64,000 bases of DNA from Lacibacter sediminis (GTDB lineage: Bacteria; Bacteroidota; Bacteroidia; Chitinophagales; Chitinophagaceae), in assembly GCF_014168535.1 (NCBI RefSeq), contig NZ_CP060007.1:1116001-1180000 (forward strand), read 5' to 3'. Position 1 is the stretch's first letter. The number at the start of each line of letters is the position of its first letter. Positions 8,445 to 17,963 of this stretch are shown here, one piece after another. The translations under genes and the position numbers were made by a program. The notes under the pieces are model-generated. The model did no database searches. It was given only the letters and a program-made list of their open reading frames with translations, and was not told the origin of the DNA.

Positions 8445-9635
8445 ATGCAACCAAAACCAGCTGCCATACTTCCATTAGCCACTGCTTATTATTCCTACTT
8501 ATACAGGAAAGAGCTTGTGTCGAATATTCTACCTTTTTGGCAAAACCACAGTAAAGACGAAGTGAATGGTGGCTTCTTCACCTGTCTCGATCGTGCAGGA
8601 AATGTGTACGACACGGATAAGTTTATGTGGCTGCAGGGACGAGAAGTGTGGTGTTTCAGCTATATGTACCGGCATGTTGAGCAAAAAGAGGAATGGCTGG
8701 ATATGGCATTGCACGGTGCCCGTTTTATGCAGCAGCACGGCAGAGATGAACAGGGTAATTGGTATTTTTCAACCACGGCCGATGGCAAACCGTTGGTGCA
8801 GCCATACAATATTTTCAGTGATTGTTTTGCAACGATGGCCTTTGCTGCGTTAGATAAAATCAATCCCAATGATGAATGGAAGAAAATTGCCGTTGATACG
8901 TTTGAAAATATCATTCGTCGACGAAACAACTGGAAAGGGCATTACAGCAAAGCTTATCCCGGCACAAGACCATTGAAAAATTTCAGCTTGCCGATGATTC
9001 TTTGCAATCTTTCATTAGAGCTTGAACATATTCTTGGCAGTGATCGGGTAAATGAATTTGTTCCGGAAGTGATTCATGAGGTAATGGAAGTATTTTATCA
9101 GCCGGAGCACGGATTGATTTTGGAAAATGTAAATCCCGATGGCAGTTTCAATGACAGCTTTGAAGGTCGTTTACTCAACCCGGGCCATGCTATTGAATCC
9201 ACCTGGTTCATTATGGATCTTGCCAAACGCATGAACGATCCTGTATTGATCGATAAAGCGGTTACTATTTTATTAAACACACTTGAATACGGATGGGATA
9301 AAGAATACGAAGGCATTTTTTATTTCATGGACATAAAAGGTGCACCACCTCAACAACTAGAATGGGATCAGAAATTATGGTGGGTGCATGTGGAGGCGTT
9401 GGTGGCTCTTGCAAAAGCTTATGCGTTAACAGGCAATGAACGATGTGCCGCATGGTTCGAAAAAGTACACGATTACACGTGGAAACATTTCAGAGATGAT
9501 GAGTACGGTGAATGGTTTGGTTATTTAAACCGGAGAGGAGAAGTGTTGTTATCCTTAAAAGGAGGAAAGTGGAAAGGATGTTTTCATATTCCACGGGCAC
9601 TCTATCAGGTAGCTGCCACTTTCGAAGCCATATAA
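8445..9635 (+). CDS. N-acylglucosamine 2-epimerase (AGE) family enzyme
   Basis: This 396-residue protein matches the AGE/renin-binding-protein family in length and motifs. LNPGHAIESTWF places a His near residue 247, and KGCFHIPRALY places a second near 381; these two histidines are the catalytic acid/base pair of the family. An (alpha/alpha)6 barrel is expected, and there is no signal peptide, so the enzyme is cytoplasmic. Members interconvert GlcNAc and ManNAc, but related ones act on glucose/mannose or cellobiose, so the exact sugar is not fixed by sequence. It leads a plus-strand operon with an FAD oxidoreductase and a SusC/D pair, divergent from a ROK regulator. Confidence 0.88.
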   Translation: MQPKPAAILPLATAYYSYLYRKELVSNILPFWQNHSKDEVNGGFFTCLDRAGNVYDTDKFMWLQGREVWCFSYMYRHVEQKEEWLDMALHGARFMQQHGRDEQGNWYFSTTADGKPLVQPYNIFSDCFATMAFAALDKINPNDEWKKIAVDTFENIIRRRNNWKGHYSKAYPGTRPLKNFSLPMILCNLSLELEHILGSDRVNEFVPEVIHEVMEVFYQPEHGLILENVNPDGSFNDSFEGRLLNPGHAIESTWFIMDLAKRMNDPVLIDKAVTILLNTLEYGWDKEYEGIFYFMDIKGAPPQQLEWDQKLWWVHVEALVALAKAYALTGNERCAAWFEKVHDYTWKHFRDDEYGEWFGYLNRRGEVLLSLKGGKWKGCFHIPRALYQVAATFEAI

Positions 9636-9667
9636 AAAGTGTACGTAACGATTGCCAATAATTGCTG

Positions 9668-11578
9668 ATGAAGTTTTCATACATATATCATTGTTTTCTT
9701 TTTGTAGTCCTGTTTATCAGCAGCTGTACATCTGATGTACAAAAAACATACAGCACAGATGTGTTAGTTGTGGGTGGTGGTACTGCAGGTACTGCTGCCG
9801 GGATACAAAGTGCAAGACTTGGCGTGCAAACAATTATCGCAGAAGAAACAAACTGGCTGGGCGGTATGATCTCTTCCGCCGGTGTTTCTGCATTTGATGG
9901 TAACCACAATATGCCATCCGGTATATGGGCAGAGTTCCGAGAAAAAATTTACCAGGTATATGGCGGACCAAAAGCGGTTGAAACAGGCTGGGTGAGTAAT
10001 ACCTTGTTTGAACCGCATGTAGCTGACAGCATTTTTAAACAAATGACTGCAGCAGAAAAGGAACTTACTGTCATGCATCAATTACGTTTTGTAAAAGCAC
10101 TCACCAACGGAACAACTATTACCGGAGCGGAATTTATCAATACAAAAACAGAAGAGTCCATTACCATTCATGCAAAACAAATCATTGATGCAACTGAGTT
10201 AGGTGATGTGATGGCAAGTGCAAATGTACCTTTCGATATGGGAATGGAAGCAGACAGTACAACCGGTGAGAATATTGGAGTTCCTGCAACCAATGATATT
10301 ATTCAGGATATTACCTACACAGCTCTTCTGAAAGATTATGGTGTCGGCGCAGATTGTACATTGGTAAAACCGGCGAATTATAATCCGATGGAATTTGATG
10401 GTTGCTGTAATGAGTTTTGCAGTGATTCAACCAAACTCGCATCAAATGTTACAGCGGCTCAACTGCTCGATTATGGGAAATTACCGAATGGTAAATACAT
10501 GATTAACTGGCCGGGTAAAGGAAATGATATTTATCTCAATCTTATTCCACTTACATACGAGCAACGTCAACAGGAAATAAAAAAGGCAAAAGAAAAAACA
10601 ATCCGCTTTGTTTATTTTCTGCAAACACAATTTGGATTTAAGCATCTCGATTTTGCAGCAAATGAATTTCCAACTGCTGATCAACTTCCATTAATTCCTT
10701 ATCATCGTGAAGGCAGACGATTGCAAGGTGTGGTACGTTTTAAAGTGCAGCATATTGCAGAACCTTTTAAACAGAGCCAGGCATTATACCGTACAGGTAT
10801 TTCTGTTGGCGATTATCCAATTGATCATCATCACCGGGAAAATACAAATGCACCACAGCATTTAAATTTTTATCCTGTTCCATCATACAATATTCCATTG
10901 GGGGCACTCATTCCCAAGCAGCATAACGGTTTAATCGTTGCAGAAAAAGGAATCAGCGTCAGTAACATTGTAAATGGTACCACCCGTTTGCAACCTGTTG
11001 TATTATTGACGGGGCAGGCGGCAGGTGCATTGGCGGCAGTAAGTGTGCAACAAAACAAACAGCCAAGAGAAATTTCTGTGCGAACTGTACAGGAAGTATT
11101 GCTGAAAGCAAATGCTTACATCATGCCTTACTTTGATGTACGTTCAGATCATAAACATTTCGATGCAGTGCAACGCATTGGTGCCACCGGCATTTTAAAA
11201 GGGAAAGGCGAGCCATATAAGTGGGCCAACCGTACCTGGTTTTATCCTGACTCAATCATTGCATCTGCAACATTTACGAATGACTATAAAGAATTTGTTG
11301 GGATGAATCTTACATCCTCAACTGTAACGATTGCAGATGCTGTAACAACACTTACTGAAACTGCCAAACAGTATCCTGTACTTCAGAAAAACAACAAATG
11401 GAATTTTTTAAACAGGAGTGAATTACAAAGACAGATTTCTGACGAGTGGGCAAACTGGGGATTTGCAAATTTTGATCCGCAACGAAGTATTACACGCCTT
11501 GAACTGGCTGTGTTGCTCGATACTGTCATCAATCCATTTCAATTAAAAGAAGTTGACCACGAGGGTCATTATAAATGA
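9668..11578 (+). CDS. FAD-dependent oxidoreductase lipoprotein with SLH-like C-terminus
   Basis: The protein has 636 residues. I chose the ATG at 9668 because it gives a short signal peptide ending in the lipobox FISSC. The FAD-binding VLVVGGGTAGTAAGIQSARLG motif (GxGxxG-type) follows at about residues 35-55. The GMISSAG segment after it is typical of the FAD_oxidored (PF12831-like) proteins found in carbohydrate loci. The last 150 residues differ from the family core: FDVRSDHKHFDAVQRIGATG and RSITRLELAVLLDTV resemble the two halves of an S-layer-homology repeat. The substrate is unknown. It sits 32 nt after the epimerase gene and 34 nt before susC, so it is in the same operon. Confidence 0.82.
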   Translation: MKFSYIYHCFLFVVLFISSCTSDVQKTYSTDVLVVGGGTAGTAAGIQSARLGVQTIIAEETNWLGGMISSAGVSAFDGNHNMPSGIWAEFREKIYQVYGGPKAVETGWVSNTLFEPHVADSIFKQMTAAEKELTVMHQLRFVKALTNGTTITGAEFINTKTEESITIHAKQIIDATELGDVMASANVPFDMGMEADSTTGENIGVPATNDIIQDITYTALLKDYGVGADCTLVKPANYNPMEFDGCCNEFCSDSTKLASNVTAAQLLDYGKLPNGKYMINWPGKGNDIYLNLIPLTYEQRQQEIKKAKEKTIRFVYFLQTQFGFKHLDFAANEFPTADQLPLIPYHREGRRLQGVVRFKVQHIAEPFKQSQALYRTGISVGDYPIDHHHRENTNAPQHLNFYPVPSYNIPLGALIPKQHNGLIVAEKGISVSNIVNGTTRLQPVVLLTGQAAGALAAVSVQQNKQPREISVRTVQEVLLKANAYIMPYFDVRSDHKHFDAVQRIGATGILKGKGEPYKWANRTWFYPDSIIASATFTNDYKEFVGMNLTSSTVTIADAVTTLTETAKQYPVLQKNNKWNFLNRSELQRQISDEWANWGFANFDPQRSITRLELAVLLDTVINPFQLKEVDHEGHYK

Positions 11579-11612
11579 TAGACAATCATCACTAACAAAC
11601 TAAAACTTGATT

Positions 11613-14600
11613 ATGAAAAAGCGAATGCTAATGCTGTTGATGATTCTTTCTTCGGTTCTGTATGTTTCAGCACAGGAATTAAAAGTAACAGGTACTGTTA
11701 CGAATGCTGCTACTGGTGCGGGCGCCGAGGGGGTTTCAGTTACAGTAAAAGGAAGCAAACGAGGTACAGTTACCGGATCGAACGGTGATTTTTCGATTAC
11801 TGCAAACAAAGGAGATGCATTGGTTTTCTCCGGAATTGGTTTTGTTGCAAAAGAAGTAACAGTGGATGATGCAACAATGAGTGTATCACTCGAAGCGGCT
11901 GCCGGCAACTTAGGAGAAGTTGTGGTGGTTGGTTATGGCACGCAACGCCGTTCAAACATTACCAGTGCTGTTGCAACTGTGAAAGGTGATCAGTTGATCA
12001 AGCGTCCTATTGCTTCTACATCAATGGCATTACAAGGTTTTGCTCCGGGTGTTGTTATACAGCAAGGTTCGGGTCAGCCTGGTGCTGACGGAGGTGCTAT
12101 CAATATTCGTGGTATTGGATCTATTACCGGCAGTAGTAGTCCATTGATTATTGTTGACGGTGTGGAGGGAGTTAGTCTGAATGATGTTGATCCGAATATC
12201 ATTGAAAATGTATCGATTTTAAAAGATGCCGCTTCTACTGCTGTTTATGGTGTGCGTGGAACAAACGGTGTAATACTGATCAAAACAAAAAGAGGACAAT
12301 CAGGTAAAACCTCTATTTCATACAACGGCTTTGTAAGCCAGCAAACGCCTACTAATTTTCCGAATCTGTTATCAAGTGTTGATCATATGATTTTGGAAAA
12401 TGAATACAGTACAAATGCAGGCGGTCCGGTCATTCATAACGACGCAAAAATTAATACTTATCGTACAACTTCTGCCGATAATATGAATGTGTTCAATACC
12501 GATTGGAAGGACCTTATTTTTCAGAATAGTGGTTTAATGCAAAATCATAACATCATCATCAACGGTGGTTCAGATAAAGCAAGTTTCCTGGTATCTGGTA
12601 CTTATTTAAATCAACAAGGGTTGGTTGTAAACAACAGCTTTAAAAAATATGATCTTCGGATGAACGGTGATATTAATCTTACCAAGAAGATCAAATTTAC
12701 TACCGATCTGTTTTATACAAAGTCAACTAGTGTGCAACCTGGGGGTATGTCGCCCAATGAAATTATTCAGCGTGGCATATCTATGGCAAGATTATGGCCA
12801 GGAAAATTTGATAATGAAAAATATGGTGATGCAGGCCAATCAAACAGAATCAATCCTGTCGGCGCAGCTGAATCTTCAGGCTTTAACCATGCAGAAACGC
12901 CAACGTTATCTGTACGATTTGGTTTGAGTGCAGAAGTGTTTAGAAACTTTGTGATTGATGCATCGTATAATGCCAGAACTTCTAATACAGAAGCATATGT
13001 TGCAAGAGGATCTTATGATGTGTACAATCCAAACCCTGCTACAAATACTTATTTGCTGGCACAGGTTATTGGCGATTCAGCTCTTAATTATACCAACAGA
13101 CGTAACATCACAAACCAATACAATATTTCAGGAACCTATTCTTACAATCTGAAACAAGATCATCAGTTCAAATTGCAGGGAGGTTTCCAGGCATTGGATA
13201 ATCGGGTAACTGCGGTTACTGCCGGCCGTCAGGGTTTGCCTGATCCCAACCGTCCTTATTTAAATCTTGCGTCACCAACGCAGCAAACATCTGGCGGGTC
13301 TGCAACTGATTATTCACTGGTTGGTTTCTTTGGCAGATTTAATTATAATTATGCTCAGAAGTATCTCTTAGAAGTAACAGGCCGTTATGATGGTTCATCA
13401 AGGTTTAGCCAGATATTAAATAAACAGTGGGGCTTCTTCCCGGGTGTATCTGCAGGTTGGGTTATTTCGAGAGAGAACTTTATGCAGGACGTATCTTTTA
13501 TTGATTTTGCAAAACTTCGTGTATCATATGGCGAAACTGGTAACCAGGAGGTTGGCGAAAACTATCCGTTTGTATCAACTATTAACGCAGGAACGGCCTA
13601 TTATTTTAATAATGTGTTGACAGGCGGATCTTCATTGGGTAATATTCCTAATGAAGCTATTTCCTGGGAAACTTCCAAACAAAGTAACATTGGTATAGAT
13701 CTTACTGTATTAAAAAACAGGTTGAATGTTACGTTTGATATTTATCAAAAGAAAGTGGAAGATAACCTGATTGACTTCCCGATTTCACTTGCGCAGGGTT
13801 ATACGAGTTCATCCACCATTCCACGAAATGCAGCATCTTTTGTAAATAATGGATGGGAGTTTTCAGCAACCTATCGTGACAAGATCGGTAAGTTCAATTA
13901 CAGTATTACAGGTAATCTGTCAGATGTAAGAACAAAAACACTCGATACAAAAGGCCGTGATATTGTCAGTGGAAATCAATTAACACGGGAAGGTTATCCG
14001 CTGTTCTCCTACTTTGTTTTTTTAACTGATGGCCTGTATCAGCAGGGAGATAATTTTACCGTTCCTTCAAACAGCACAAGAACAACAGGTGCGGGTGACA
14101 TCAAGTTTGTTGATGTAAACAAAGATGGCATCATTAACGCAAGTGACCGGGTGTTGATCGGTAACAACTTTCCACGTTACGATTATAGTTTAAATCTGAA
14201 TGCAGATTACAAAGGGTTTGATCTCAATATTTTCCTCTTTGGTGTTGGTAAAAGAGATAACTACATTTCAGGTGTAGCAGTGCAACCGTTTAATGCAGGC
14301 AACTGGTTTGCTTCAGGGCTTGAATCTGCTTTAGACAGATGGACACCTACTAACACCGATGCAAAATATCCACGTTTGTACAGTGGTGGTAACGGAAACT
14401 ATGTGTCGAGTGATTACTGGTTACGTAACGGTGCATTTATGAGGGTAAAGCATATTACACTCGGTTATACATTAGCAAGAAATATTTCCGAGAAATTACG
14501 CATTCAGCAATTACGTGTTTATGTAAATACGGTGAATCCGTTCACATTCTCGAATTACGAACCTGGTTTCGATCCTGAAGTAAGTAATACCAATGGTTCT

Positions 14601-14651
14601 TTTTATCCAATTATGCGTACAACAACAGTTGGTATAAACCTGAAATTCTAA
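11613..14651 (+). CDS. SusC/RagA-type TonB-dependent outer-membrane transporter
   Basis: The 1012-residue protein starts at ATG 11613, giving MKKRMLMLLMILSS and a signal peptide cut after VSAQ. A carboxypeptidase-regulatory-like domain (about residues 25-100) is followed by the TonB-box/plug transition GEVVVVGYGTQRR. The plug domain contains LIIVDGVEG and SILKDAASTAVYGVRG, hallmarks of SusC proteins, and a 22-strand barrel ends in NLKF. It imports oligosaccharides captured with its SusD partner, encoded 19 nt downstream. The co-transcribed epimerase suggests an amino sugar-containing ligand. Length and motifs are complete. Confidence 0.95.
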   Translation: MKKRMLMLLMILSSVLYVSAQELKVTGTVTNAATGAGAEGVSVTVKGSKRGTVTGSNGDFSITANKGDALVFSGIGFVAKEVTVDDATMSVSLEAAAGNLGEVVVVGYGTQRRSNITSAVATVKGDQLIKRPIASTSMALQGFAPGVVIQQGSGQPGADGGAINIRGIGSITGSSSPLIIVDGVEGVSLNDVDPNIIENVSILKDAASTAVYGVRGTNGVILIKTKRGQSGKTSISYNGFVSQQTPTNFPNLLSSVDHMILENEYSTNAGGPVIHNDAKINTYRTTSADNMNVFNTDWKDLIFQNSGLMQNHNIIINGGSDKASFLVSGTYLNQQGLVVNNSFKKYDLRMNGDINLTKKIKFTTDLFYTKSTSVQPGGMSPNEIIQRGISMARLWPGKFDNEKYGDAGQSNRINPVGAAESSGFNHAETPTLSVRFGLSAEVFRNFVIDASYNARTSNTEAYVARGSYDVYNPNPATNTYLLAQVIGDSALNYTNRRNITNQYNISGTYSYNLKQDHQFKLQGGFQALDNRVTAVTAGRQGLPDPNRPYLNLASPTQQTSGGSATDYSLVGFFGRFNYNYAQKYLLEVTGRYDGSSRFSQILNKQWGFFPGVSAGWVISRENFMQDVSFIDFAKLRVSYGETGNQEVGENYPFVSTINAGTAYYFNNVLTGGSSLGNIPNEAISWETSKQSNIGIDLTVLKNRLNVTFDIYQKKVEDNLIDFPISLAQGYTSSSTIPRNAASFVNNGWEFSATYRDKIGKFNYSITGNLSDVRTKTLDTKGRDIVSGNQLTREGYPLFSYFVFLTDGLYQQGDNFTVPSNSTRTTGAGDIKFVDVNKDGIINASDRVLIGNNFPRYDYSLNLNADYKGFDLNIFLFGVGKRDNYISGVAVQPFNAGNWFASGLESALDRWTPTNTDAKYPRLYSGGNGNYVSSDYWLRNGAFMRVKHITLGYTLARNISEKLRIQQLRVYVNTVNPFTFSNYEPGFDPEVSNTNGSFYPIMRTTTVGINLKF

Positions 14652-14670
14652 TTCTGAAAAAAATATTTAT

Positions 14671-16452
14671 ATGAAACATATTAAGATAAACAGAGTTGCC
14701 CTGCTTTTATTTTTTGCAGTTGCTCTTGGTTCCTGCAAAAAGTATCTCGACAGGAATCCGCTCTCAGCCAATTCACAGGCAGATTTTTATAACGATGCTG
14801 CACAGGTGCAACAGGCACTTACAGGTGTTTATAATGCTATTGGTGCACGCTCTATTAGCCCGGGATATTCCAACCCCACCAGCTATTACTCGAAACTTGA
14901 TCTCTTTACTGAGATTGGGATGGAGCGTGGGCTTTCCGGTACAATTGCTTCGGGAGCGTATGATGCAACCAATGGTACGGTAGCTGAATTATGGGGTGGT
15001 TTTTTCCAGGTGATACAAAGAGCCAATAACCTGTTACTGTATATGACAAAAGCAGAATCAGTTATGGATCCTGCTGAATACAAAAGAGTAATTGCAGAAG
15101 CGAAAGTATTACGTGCAATGGCTTACTGGCACCTTATTTCGTTATATGGAGATGTTCCTTTCTTTACAAAGCCGCCATCAAATCAGCAGGAATTATTTGA
15201 GTTTACAAGAACAGATAAGAAAGTGATTATCGATTTTCTTCTTAAAGATCTTGAGTCTGCTGCAAATGATCTCGATTGGAACCCAGCACAGGCTGGCAGA
15301 GTTAGTAAAGGTGTAGCAAAAGGCATCGGTGCACGACTGGCGATGTTAGATAAAAATTATACATATGCTGCAGCCATTACCGATGATATTATTGCAAATG
15401 GTGGTTATGGATTGAATCCTGTGTTTCAAAACCTGTTTCGCAAAGCCGGGCAAACCGCAAATGTTAATAAGGAGATCATGTTTTATTATCCATATGGAGA
15501 TGCTGATGCCGGTTCATTTAACTACTTAAACCTTGTGCAGGGTTCTCGTAATAATGGCGGACAATCAAGTCATTTCCCCACGCAGTTCCTTGTTGATTTG
15601 TTTGAGTGCAGAGATGGAAAGAATATTGCAGAATCACCATTATACAATCCTGCAAAACCAAATGCAAACAGAGATCCACGTATGGCACAAACAGTGATTG
15701 TTCCCGGCGATACAGTAGTGGTCCAGGGTTTTACCAGTATTATTTTTGATTTCTACAGCCGCTATATCACCCGTTACAATCCTACTACGCAAGTGGTGGA
15801 TTTCCCAACAATTGTTAACCAGGACAGCGCTAATATTTTTGGCCCACGTGTAAATGGTTTGGGAAATTTATGGCGGAAGTATTGCCAGGATCGGGATATC
15901 AATGGAACTGCCGGAAACTTTTACAAAGTTGGTTGGGTGTATATGCGCTTTGCAGAAATATTATTGATCAATGCAGAAGCACATCTTGAAAAAGGATCTC
16001 CTGCAATAACGGTGGCTACCTCTGTTAACAGAGTAAGAGCAAGAGCAGGTATGCCGAATATTGCGCCTGATGTGTTAGCAGATGCAAATAAATTAAAACA
16101 ACTGGTACGCAGAGAAAAAACAGTGGAGCTGGCAAATGAAGGCTTGCATCTTGCTGATATGCGCAGATGGGATAATGGTGCTTATGCAGCCAAAGTGATG
16201 CCACTGCAAATGTATGGTGAGTCGAACTCGCCGGTGAAATTCACCGCAGGTGTTGGTTTGGAATTTATTAATCCTGCACCAGTTCCAACATTTGATCCTG
16301 TATATCTTGTACCTATCGCATGGCCTAATGGTGATGCAACACGTCTGAAAAGAGAATTACGTGTGTTCAGAACTCCACAACATTTATTATGCCCGATACC
16401 TTTGGGAGAAAGAGATAAAGTGCCGGCATTAACACAGAATGCCGATTGGTAG
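14671..16452 (+). CDS. SusD/RagB-type surface glycan-binding lipoprotein
   Basis: The protein has 593 residues, with signal peptide and lipobox ALGSC and then KKYLDRNPLS, a common SusD opening. The TPR-like helical core includes AEAKVLRAMAYWHLISLYGDVPFF near residue 145 and the C-terminal RREKTVELANEGLHLADMRRW block, both signature SusD regions. It forms the lid of the SusC transporter encoded just upstream. A strong intrinsic terminator follows 20 nt after the stop, so this ends the epimerase-oxidoreductase-susCD operon. Confidence 0.95.
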   Translation: MKHIKINRVALLLFFAVALGSCKKYLDRNPLSANSQADFYNDAAQVQQALTGVYNAIGARSISPGYSNPTSYYSKLDLFTEIGMERGLSGTIASGAYDATNGTVAELWGGFFQVIQRANNLLLYMTKAESVMDPAEYKRVIAEAKVLRAMAYWHLISLYGDVPFFTKPPSNQQELFEFTRTDKKVIIDFLLKDLESAANDLDWNPAQAGRVSKGVAKGIGARLAMLDKNYTYAAAITDDIIANGGYGLNPVFQNLFRKAGQTANVNKEIMFYYPYGDADAGSFNYLNLVQGSRNNGGQSSHFPTQFLVDLFECRDGKNIAESPLYNPAKPNANRDPRMAQTVIVPGDTVVVQGFTSIIFDFYSRYITRYNPTTQVVDFPTIVNQDSANIFGPRVNGLGNLWRKYCQDRDINGTAGNFYKVGWVYMRFAEILLINAEAHLEKGSPAITVATSVNRVRARAGMPNIAPDVLADANKLKQLVRREKTVELANEGLHLADMRRWDNGAYAAKVMPLQMYGESNSPVKFTAGVGLEFINPAPVPTFDPVYLVPIAWPNGDATRLKRELRVFRTPQHLLCPIPLGERDKVPALTQNADW

Positions 16453-16471
16453 TCAGTTTTAGTTTAGGGTT

Positions 16472-16500
16472 GGGCGCTGCTGCAGAGCAGCGCCCTTTTT
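16472..16500 (+). terminator. Intrinsic terminator after susD
   Basis: A perfect 10-bp GC-rich stem, GGGCGCTGCT (16472-16481) with AGCAGCGCCC (16486-16495), has a 4-nt loop and is followed at once by a T run. Confidence 0.9.
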
Positions 16501-16538
16501 TATAACTTGATTTTTTTCGTAACAGTAAAATCCTGTTC

Positions 16539-17957
16539 ATGCTACAACGAAACGAAAGCCTGGATGCACTTCGTGGCTTTGCCATATTAACGATGGTGTT
16601 AAGTGGTGCAATTGCATACGGGAATGTATTGCCTGCATGGATGTTTCATGCACAGGTGCCACCACCGCTGCATAAGTTCGATCCATCTATTCCCGGTATT
16701 ACATGGGTTGATCTTGTATTTCCTTTTTTTCTGTTTAGTATGGGGGCAGCTATTCCGTTGTCATTAAAAAAATACATTGAACAAGAGAAAGGTTTCTTGC
16801 CTGTTTTGTGGATGGCATTCAAACGTTTTTTATTACTTACATTCTTTGCATTATTTACGCAGCACATGAAAGCGTGGGTGATTGCTGAGCAGCCAACTGC
16901 TGCTGAACATTTGTTATCGATGTTGGCATTTGTGTTATTGTTTTTCCAATTCTATGAAAATAAAAATGAGAGGCTGAAAAAAGTTTTTCTGATTGTAAGA
17001 ATGATTGCATTTGCTATTGCAATCATTCTTCTGTGGAAATTGCCTTTCTGGAGTGGAAAAGGGTTTGATTTTTATAAAAGTGATATCATTATTTTAGTAT
17101 TGGCAAACATGGCCTTATTCGGAACGATCATTTATTACGTTACGGCTGATAAGCCATTGTTACGGATCGGTATGCTTCCTTTTTTAATGGCGGTGTTTCT
17201 TGCTGCAAAAGAACCTTCACACAGTTGGGCAAAGGAACTATTTGAATTTTCTGCAATTGGTAATTGGAAGTTTGACTGGCTGTACAAATTCTATTTTTTG
17301 AAATACCTGTTTATAATTGTACCCGGAACCTTTGCAGGAGAAATGCTGCTTGCTAAAATGAAACAGAATGGTGAGAGCAAAAATGGGGAAACGGATAGAT
17401 CCTCCGAAAATGTATTGGCTCTTCTTAGTCTAGTATTATTGTTAATGAATTTGTATGGATTGTATATCAGGCTCCTTTTACTAAATGTAATTGCTACTGC
17501 TTCGTTTTGCATGATGGCGTTTTATCTTTTGCGAAGTGTAGCAGGCACGAATTTCTATAAACAATTAGTACAGGCCGGTACCTATTTATTATTCCTGGGT
17601 TTGTTTTTTGAAGCATATGAAGGCGGCATTAAAAAAGATCCCTCCACCTACAGTTACTATTTTGTAACAAGTGGTTTGGCTTTTTTTGGCTTGATCATTT
17701 TTTCCGTGATGTCAAAACGAAGATTCTTTTCTGGAATCGCTACTTATTTTTCTTTGAATGGAAAGAATCCGATGGTGGCTTATGTTGCTGGAAATCTACT
17801 GCTGTTACCTTTATTGCAGCTAACTCACACAAAGCAATACTGGGACGCTATGAATCAGAATTTCTTTATGGGATTGATGAAGGGAGTGTTGTTTACAGCT
17901 GTCGTATCGATTATTACCATCTTCTTTGTAAAACGGAAATGGTTCTGGAAAACGTAA
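16539..17957 (+). CDS. DUF5009-type membrane acyltransferase (heparan-alpha-glucosaminide N-acetyltransferase-like)
   Basis: This 472-residue membrane protein has about ten to twelve helices. It opens with NESLDALRGFAILTMVLSGA, the conserved start of the YeiB/HGSNAT-like acyltransferase group. A WVDLVFPFFLFSMGAAIPLSL segment follows, and NGKNPMVAYV near the C-terminus is also typical. By family it would transfer acetyl groups across the membrane to an amino sugar, but the reaction is not shown here. Relatives in Bacteroidota often stand beside AmpG-like permeases and GHL10 proteins (recalled context, not verified), as they do in this window. It is convergent with the GH92 gene, with a 6-nt gap. 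Confidence 0.8.
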   Translation: MLQRNESLDALRGFAILTMVLSGAIAYGNVLPAWMFHAQVPPPLHKFDPSIPGITWVDLVFPFFLFSMGAAIPLSLKKYIEQEKGFLPVLWMAFKRFLLLTFFALFTQHMKAWVIAEQPTAAEHLLSMLAFVLLFFQFYENKNERLKKVFLIVRMIAFAIAIILLWKLPFWSGKGFDFYKSDIIILVLANMALFGTIIYYVTADKPLLRIGMLPFLMAVFLAAKEPSHSWAKELFEFSAIGNWKFDWLYKFYFLKYLFIIVPGTFAGEMLLAKMKQNGESKNGETDRSSENVLALLSLVLLLMNLYGLYIRLLLLNVIATASFCMMAFYLLRSVAGTNFYKQLVQAGTYLLFLGLFFEAYEGGIKKDPSTYSYYFVTSGLAFFGLIIFSVMSKRRFFSGIATYFSLNGKNPMVAYVAGNLLLLPLLQLTHTKQYWDAMNQNFFMGLMKGVLFTAVVSIITIFFVKRKWFWKT

Positions 17958-17963
17958 CCACAT

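Noticed and set aside
8445..16452. Sialic-acid (nan) catabolic cluster
   Set aside because: The AGE epimerase and SusC/D would fit, but no neuraminate lyase, sialidase or amino-sugar kinase is present in the window.
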